Shown piece after piece: positions 59,902-64,000 of a stretch of 64,000 nt of DNA. Both the position numbers and the translations under genes were made by a program. The stretch is from the NCBI GenBank assembly GCA_965662775.1, contig CBFIIW010000001.1:1-64000 (forward strand), in the 5' to 3' direction. This DNA is from UBA7985 sp002690455. GTDB lineage: Bacteria > Pseudomonadota > Alphaproteobacteria > UBA7985. The notes below the pieces were generated by a model. That model was not told the DNA's origin and made no database searches. It worked only from the letters and a program-made list of their open reading frames with translations. Each line of letters starts with the position of its first letter. The first letter of the stretch is position 1.

Positions 59902-62634
59902 TCAACTGCGCAAGAAAGGCGGTGGCCGTCCTTGCTCTGATTCTGGTTCGGTTTTCAGGCCGCTGGCCCAGTCTTCAAGCACAGCTCGGCTGAGCTGCCA
60001 TTGCCTGCTCAGTTCAGGCAGTGCGGCTTGGAGCGTTTCTGGCCGAGCTTCGATTACTGCGGCTTGCGCTGACAGCACGGTTAGACCATAGGACGCGGCC
60101 GCCCCCTTGATGGCGTGAGCTTCCCTTATCACTGGGTTGGCAGTATCGCTGCCACCGCCATGCCTGTCGAGCGTGAGTGCTTCTTCGAGCCTGGTCAGCC
60201 TCTGCTGGATCTCAGTGCAAAAAATCTCTATCGACGAAACAAGGAAACGTGTCCCCATTCGCTTGGCAAACTCATCAAGCATGGAAAGGTCAACGTTGAT
60301 GGTTTCAGGCTCGCCGGTCGCGTTCTTAGCAACGGGTATGTCTGCCACCGGGGCGGCGTCGGGGCCGTACGTGCGGATTGCGTCGAGTAGCTCATGCTCC
60401 TCAAAGGGCTTGGAGATGACCGCTGTGAAGCCGTCTGCGAGAAAACTCTCCCGATCACCCGACATTACGTTGGCCGTCAGAGCGATGATCGGCAATGGGG
60501 CGATATCTGAATCTGTGAATTGGCGCGCAAGCCTCCCACGGCTCTGACGCGATAGTACCTCCGCCAGCGCTTCACGTCCGTCCATCTCAGGCATAGAGAT
60601 ATCAAAGAATGCGAGATCGTAAGGCAGTGTTTCCAGGGCACGTACGGCCTCCAACCCATTAAAGACGATATCAACCTGATGACCTGTGGGTTGAAGCATG
60701 GCGCGAATGAGTAACTGGTTTGATGGACTGTCGTCTGCAAAAAGTAGACGCAGAGGCGCATCGTCTCCGACGTTGGTTATGTCTGTGCGAGCCAGCGCCG
60801 AAGCGTCATCACGAGGCGGGTGTTCCGCGCCCACTGTTTTCAGTTCTACTTCAAGCCAAAAAGTGGATCCGAGGCCCGGCTGAGATTGGATACCAACCTC
60901 TCCTCCCATGGCTTCAGCGATACGCCGACAGATATTTAGACCTAGCCCGGTCCCACCCTGACGCTTTTCGACCCCGACACCCAGCTGTTCGAACGGTTCG
61001 AACAATCGAAGTTGTGCGTTTGCCGAGATGCCCGGACCGGTATCTGCGACTTCGAAGCGTAGTATCGCGCGATCATTCGCGCCCGGGTCACGTGCGGAGA
61101 GCGTGACGTTAAGGTCGATGCGCCCGGAGTTGGTGAACTTTATGGCGTTGGAGGTAAAATTAATCAGCACTTGCCGCAGGCGTCCGGCGTCCGCATGAAC
61201 GGCGTGGGGCAGGGCATGGTCTAGGGTCCAATTCAGAGCCAGTTGACGGGCCTCGGCTGGCTTTTTGTAAAGTCGCATCACCTCTTGCAGCAGTTGTTCC
61301 AATACAACGTGCTGATCCTCTAGCGTGATCTTGCCAGCTTCCATTTTGGACACGTCAAGGATGTCGTTGAGCAGGATAAGCAGATTGCGCGCTGAGGTAT
61401 CTGCCACCCCGATATATTCGCGCTGGCTGTCCGACAGACTCTCGCGCTGAATCAGACCAAGCATGCCGAGGATTGCATTCAAAGGGGTGCGGATCTCGTG
61501 GCTGACGGTCGCGAGGAACTCCGACTTTACTGCATTGGCGGCCTCGGCTTCGTTCCGGGCGAGGGTAAGATCCTGCTCTTTCTGTGCCAGCTCTGAGATG
61601 TCGAAACGCACGCCGACTGTCCAGCCGTTTGGCAGGCGACGGTCCGTCGCCCGAATAGTGCGACCATCGCGGAGCCGTTGCCGTCGGGTGCGGATGGTTC
61701 GTGCCCAGCTGGAGGGGTCCATTTCGGCAGCCACGAGTGACTGAAGATCGCCTGAGTTCGTTGGCGAAGAGGGGTTGGCGCCGGTGTTGGCATTTGCGCC
61801 GTCATCCCTGCCGGTTCCGGCGTCGGCAATGAACCCGCATTTATATTCCTCCCGCCAGACTGACTTGATATCGATGCCCGGAACATAGAGGTCAGCGAAC
61901 GCGTAGTAGATCTGTCGATAGCGCTCGTTTGTCACCACGATGCGGTCATGCTCGTCGACGACGTAGACCCCTTCTCCCAGAGAATCCACGGCAGCCAGAA
62001 TAAAGTCGGTCTGGTCACGTTCGGCCTGAGACGACAGACGCACGAGCGCTGATTGAAGCTCATCCTCCCGCACACGCGTCATCCGCAGCGCCTGTGACAC
62101 CAGCAGGCCGAAGCGTTGCACGGCCGTCGAAGAGACGGTGTTGAACCCTCCCTTATCCGGACTGGTACACACGATCGCCACCATTCCGGTTTCTTGGGGG
62201 ACAGAGATTGTCAGAGTGGAGACAACACCGGCGCGCATGGCCGCAGGCTGTGATGTCCAGTCTGTGACAGCAGCAATGTTAAAGATGGGGACCACCGTGC
62301 CCGATTTCACGCGTTTGAAATGAGGGCTCATTTCAAAACGCGCGAGGTCAAACCGTGGATCGGTGCTGGCCACGACATGGAGTGGTTCACCGCCGAAGGG
62401 CTGCCGCAGGATGAAGGCATCGGCGAACGCGACGCTTTCTCCAAGAATAGCGAGCGATTTCTGATAGACCTGCTCAGCGCGTTCAGAGAAGCCCAAGTCG
62501 CGAAGGCTTTCTAAAAGGAACTCTGTTTCCAGACGCGTCTGTCGTTCCCGGACCGTGGCCTGTTTGAGGGAGACGAGAGCTTCGCGCAGCCGCTCTTCGA
62601 GCAGTTCAGGCTGTGAGGGTGAGTCTACCTTCAT
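59902..62634 (-). CDS. hybrid sensor histidine kinase with receiver and Hpt domains (NahK-like)
   Basis: The 910-residue cytoplasmic kinase lacks transmembrane segments. It has an N-terminal helical and GAF-like region (residues 1-200), a PAS domain (VDSLGEGVYVVDEHDRIVVTNERYRQIY, about 215-345), HisKA with the phospho-histidine in FLATVSHEIRTPLNAIL, and an ATPase (LINFTSNAIKFTNSG, VADTGPGISANAQLRLF, GGTGLGLNICRRIAEAMGG). A receiver (LLFADDSPSNQLL, phospho-Asp in FFDISMPEMDG, KPF) and an Hpt domain (IREAHAIKGAAASYGL) follow. It starts nine bases after the stop of the FIST gene, so the two are one operon. In gammaproteobacteria, FIST (NosP) and hybrid kinase (NahK) pairs sense nitric oxide; that role here is inference. 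Confidence 0.95.
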   Translation of the reverse strand: MKVDSPSQPELLEERLREALVSLKQATVRERQTRLETEFLLESLRDLGFSERAEQVYQKSLAILGESVAFADAFILRQPFGGEPLHVVASTDPRFDLARFEMSPHFKRVKSGTVVPIFNIAAVTDWTSQPAAMRAGVVSTLTISVPQETGMVAIVCTSPDKGGFNTVSSTAVQRFGLLVSQALRMTRVREDELQSALVRLSSQAERDQTDFILAAVDSLGEGVYVVDEHDRIVVTNERYRQIYYAFADLYVPGIDIKSVWREEYKCGFIADAGTGRDDGANANTGANPSSPTNSGDLQSLVAAEMDPSSWARTIRTRRQRLRDGRTIRATDRRLPNGWTVGVRFDISELAQKEQDLTLARNEAEAANAVKSEFLATVSHEIRTPLNAILGMLGLIQRESLSDSQREYIGVADTSARNLLILLNDILDVSKMEAGKITLEDQHVVLEQLLQEVMRLYKKPAEARQLALNWTLDHALPHAVHADAGRLRQVLINFTSNAIKFTNSGRIDLNVTLSARDPGANDRAILRFEVADTGPGISANAQLRLFEPFEQLGVGVEKRQGGTGLGLNICRRIAEAMGGEVGIQSQPGLGSTFWLEVELKTVGAEHPPRDDASALARTDITNVGDDAPLRLLFADDSPSNQLLIRAMLQPTGHQVDIVFNGLEAVRALETLPYDLAFFDISMPEMDGREALAEVLSRQSRGRLARQFTDSDIAPLPIIALTANVMSGDRESFLADGFTAVISKPFEEHELLDAIRTYGPDAAPVADIPVAKNATGEPETINVDLSMLDEFAKRMGTRFLVSSIEIFCTEIQQRLTRLEEALTLDRHGGGSDTANPVIREAHAIKGAAASYGLTVLSAQAAVIEARPETLQAALPELSRQWQLSRAVLEDWASGLKTEPESEQGRPPPFLRS

Positions 62635-62643
62635 CGCAGCGGG

Positions 62644-63831
62644 CTAGTGCGGCGTCGTCCCAAACACGACGACCGAAATCATCAAGTTACCGTGGTGATT
62701 TGTACCACCGATGAAGCATCCCTGTTCACCAAAGGTGAAGTTGCCCAGAAACGGCCGATGTCCCAGCGAGGCCGAAAGCCCGGCGGACACCTCGTCCATG
62801 CGGTCGCGGACGGTCAGCATGCATCCTGCGCAATAGATCACCAGCGCACCGGCAATTTCATCTGGCTGCAAGCGTGCCATATCCAAGGCATTCTCGGCGA
62901 CGGCTCCCGCCCGTTGGACCAGATTGTCACTTGAACCAATCATCATGGTTACTTCGTCACCGACTTCGATGTTGGAGAACAGCGACAAGGCCCGATTTGA
63001 GGTGACAGCATTGGGATGAGAGAGCAAAAAGTAGTCGAACCCGGCAACGGCATCCCGTCGGCGTCCCAGTGGGTTATGGGTGGTATCAAAAAGGACGTTT
63101 CCGCCGTCGTCCATGGCGTGACTAACGACCCCTTCGGTCCAGTCATTGTAGACTTCAGCCCCTGGCCGGCCGTCGATTTCGATGATGTTACGGCCCTCAG
63201 CACGGGTTACAAACCCCTTGGTCGCCGTCGGTTGATAACCGGATTGAAACGCGTATCCCAAGGGAACCGAGGGAAACATTACCGTGATTGCTACAGCCGT
63301 GGCGTGGGCGACGCGCTGATTGAAGACGACCCAGTTTCCCGCAACCTCATTGTCCGCCGCAGTTCCACCGCAGATCGGAACCCCGGGACCGATCACATCC
63401 TGCAGTCCCTCGATGACATCTTCTTCTTGCCCGGGTGTTGCAGTCAACCATACCAGTTCCGGCGACTCACCCGGGCGCCCAGCACGCTCAAGCGCTTCAA
63501 CCAACGCCTCTGCGGCGGCACCCGCAGCATTTCCGTCAACCACCTGAGCAATCGCTGATCCATAATCCCCGTCAGGGTCCGATATTGCCAGAAAGCCGCA
63601 ATTGCTTTCGCCTTCGGTAAAGGAACCGGTCTGCGTCATAACCCCGGCGCAGGAGGTCGAGCCATGGAAGGCCACGTCAGGACTGATCGAGGCGAGCATG
63701 CCCTCTCGCGGCGTATCCGTCGAAACGCCGCCGACGATTAGTGAAACGGGGCCATCAAGCTGCGCGAGTGCCTCCGCCAACGTTGCCTTGGGGTCCGACG
63801 CAAGTGCGCCACTGCTGGCCATGGAAAACAT
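62644..63831 (-). CDS. FIST domain sensor protein (NosP-like)
   Basis: The 395-residue protein has FIST_N (VSLIVGGVSTDTPREGMLASI, then FHGSTSCAGVMTQ and GVPICGGTAADNEVAGNW) and FIST_C (GRNIIEIDGRPGAEVYNDW, SCMLTV-type AGCMLTVRDRMDEV, FLGNFTFGEQGCFIGG). FIST proteins are small-ligand sensors found with signalling enzymes; a subset, NosP, binds haem and nitric oxide and inhibits a co-encoded histidine kinase. Here it is directly upstream of a hybrid kinase. There is no signal peptide or membrane segment. ATG 63831 has AAAGGG about nine bases upstream; ATG 63822 is in phase. Confidence 0.94.
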   Translation of the reverse strand: MFSMASSGALASDPKATLAEALAQLDGPVSLIVGGVSTDTPREGMLASISPDVAFHGSTSCAGVMTQTGSFTEGESNCGFLAISDPDGDYGSAIAQVVDGNAAGAAAEALVEALERAGRPGESPELVWLTATPGQEEDVIEGLQDVIGPGVPICGGTAADNEVAGNWVVFNQRVAHATAVAITVMFPSVPLGYAFQSGYQPTATKGFVTRAEGRNIIEIDGRPGAEVYNDWTEGVVSHAMDDGGNVLFDTTHNPLGRRRDAVAGFDYFLLSHPNAVTSNRALSLFSNIEVGDEVTMMIGSSDNLVQRAGAVAENALDMARLQPDEIAGALVIYCAGCMLTVRDRMDEVSAGLSASLGHRPFLGNFTFGEQGCFIGGTNHHGNLMISVVVFGTTPH

Positions 63832-64000
63832 AAATCAAAGCCCTTTATTGCCGGTTACAGATTGATGGCGCCTCGTACACCCTGTGCTCTTGGTGCTCTG
63901 AGCATTGCCATGACTGACATACTCCCTTAAATAGTTAAGCGATAGGTGGTTTAAAGTATACGGATATTAAGTCGGCTGTTTTCTACCCGGAGACGGGTAC
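63832..64000. promoter_or_regulatory. upstream region of the FIST-kinase operon
   Basis: On the minus strand the region contains TATACT (about 63956-63961) as a -10 candidate, the inverted repeat CTTAA-atag-TTAAG at 63926-63939, and a 21-codon open frame (start 63920 or 63911, stop 63855) preceded by AAGGGAG. The peptide frame could be a leader; nothing shows that it is translated. Confidence 0.35.

Noticed and set aside
1..64000. CRISPR arrays, insertion sequences, prophage or integrative elements
   Set aside because: No regularly spaced repeats, transposase, integrase or phage structural genes were seen, and the tRNA gene has no adjacent integrase or duplicated end.

Overview
The window is gene-dense chromosomal DNA (roughly 58-60% GC by eye) from an alphaproteobacterium, probably a marine or free-living heterotroph. 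The evidence is the combination of the divergent recG / sdhE-mfd arrangement, rpoZ followed by a bifunctional (p)ppGpp synthetase/hydrolase, a DUF2842 protein, YciB, an indolepyruvate:ferredoxin oxidoreductase fused into one 1199-residue chain, and a fused ATP sulfurylase/APS kinase. No rRNA, phage, insertion sequence or CRISPR array was seen. The only RNA gene found is a tRNA-Arg(UCU) with encoded CCA.

Layout. 1-3.9 kb: remnant of a methyltransferase, then a minus-strand run of L-serine dehydratase, a DAO-type FAD oxidase and a DUF1932 dehydrogenase. 4-10.2 kb: exported SH3-like protein, EamA transporter, saccharopine-dehydrogenase-like reductase, 2OG-Fe(II) oxygenase, methyltransferase and an enolase-superfamily dehydratase resembling cis-3-hydroxyproline dehydratase. 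10.3-13 kb: gap and pyk, divergent. 13-17.6 kb: a large exported FG-GAP/cadherin-like protein, a frameshifted DUF3179 gene and a single-span membrane protein. 17.6-23.6 kb: recG, sdhE, mfd. 23.7-28.4 kb: two beta-barrel-type exported proteins flanking moaE, moeA and a cysteine desulfurase. 28.5-32.7 kb: CoxE-like VWA protein, EamA transporter, FrnE-like thioredoxin-fold protein, an apparently empty 630-bp stretch and an OmpA-type lipoprotein. 32.7-37.8 kb: the selenium genes mnmH and selD (selD fused to a flavin oxidoreductase), DUF2842, a phosphotransferase carrying a hexanucleotide repeat, and yciB. 37.8-41.6 kb: alpha/beta hydrolase, rpoZ, rsh, with a strong terminator after rsh. 41.8-46.7 kb: small exported proteins, a hydroxyisobutyrate-dehydrogenase-type enzyme with an Asp/Glu-type racemase, and a GST-kappa-type isomerase. 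46.8-51.4 kb: amidohydrolase overlapping the fused indolepyruvate oxidoreductase. 51.5-56 kb: a plus-strand run of GST, deoD, HDAC-like deacetylase, gamma-carbonic anhydrase, a second HIBADH-type enzyme and a poly-Leu exported protein. 56-59.7 kb: exported protein, sat-APS kinase, a small lipoprotein and a 53-residue membrane peptide. 59.7-64 kb: tRNA-Arg and a FIST-domain sensor upstream of a hybrid histidine kinase.

Most of the window is housekeeping: central carbon metabolism, DNA repair, molybdenum cofactor, sulfate activation, stringent response, and selenium modification of tRNA. The items most worth a second look are the FIST + hybrid kinase pair (NosP/NahK-like architecture), the single-base frameshift in the DUF3179 gene, the oxidoreductase-SelD fusion next to mnmH, several in-frame short tandem repeats inside or at the ends of genes, a 12-bp inverted repeat spaced by 60 bp at 15.54-15.62 kb, competing hairpins at 45.7 kb, and three exported proteins predicted to start with histidine after signal cleavage.
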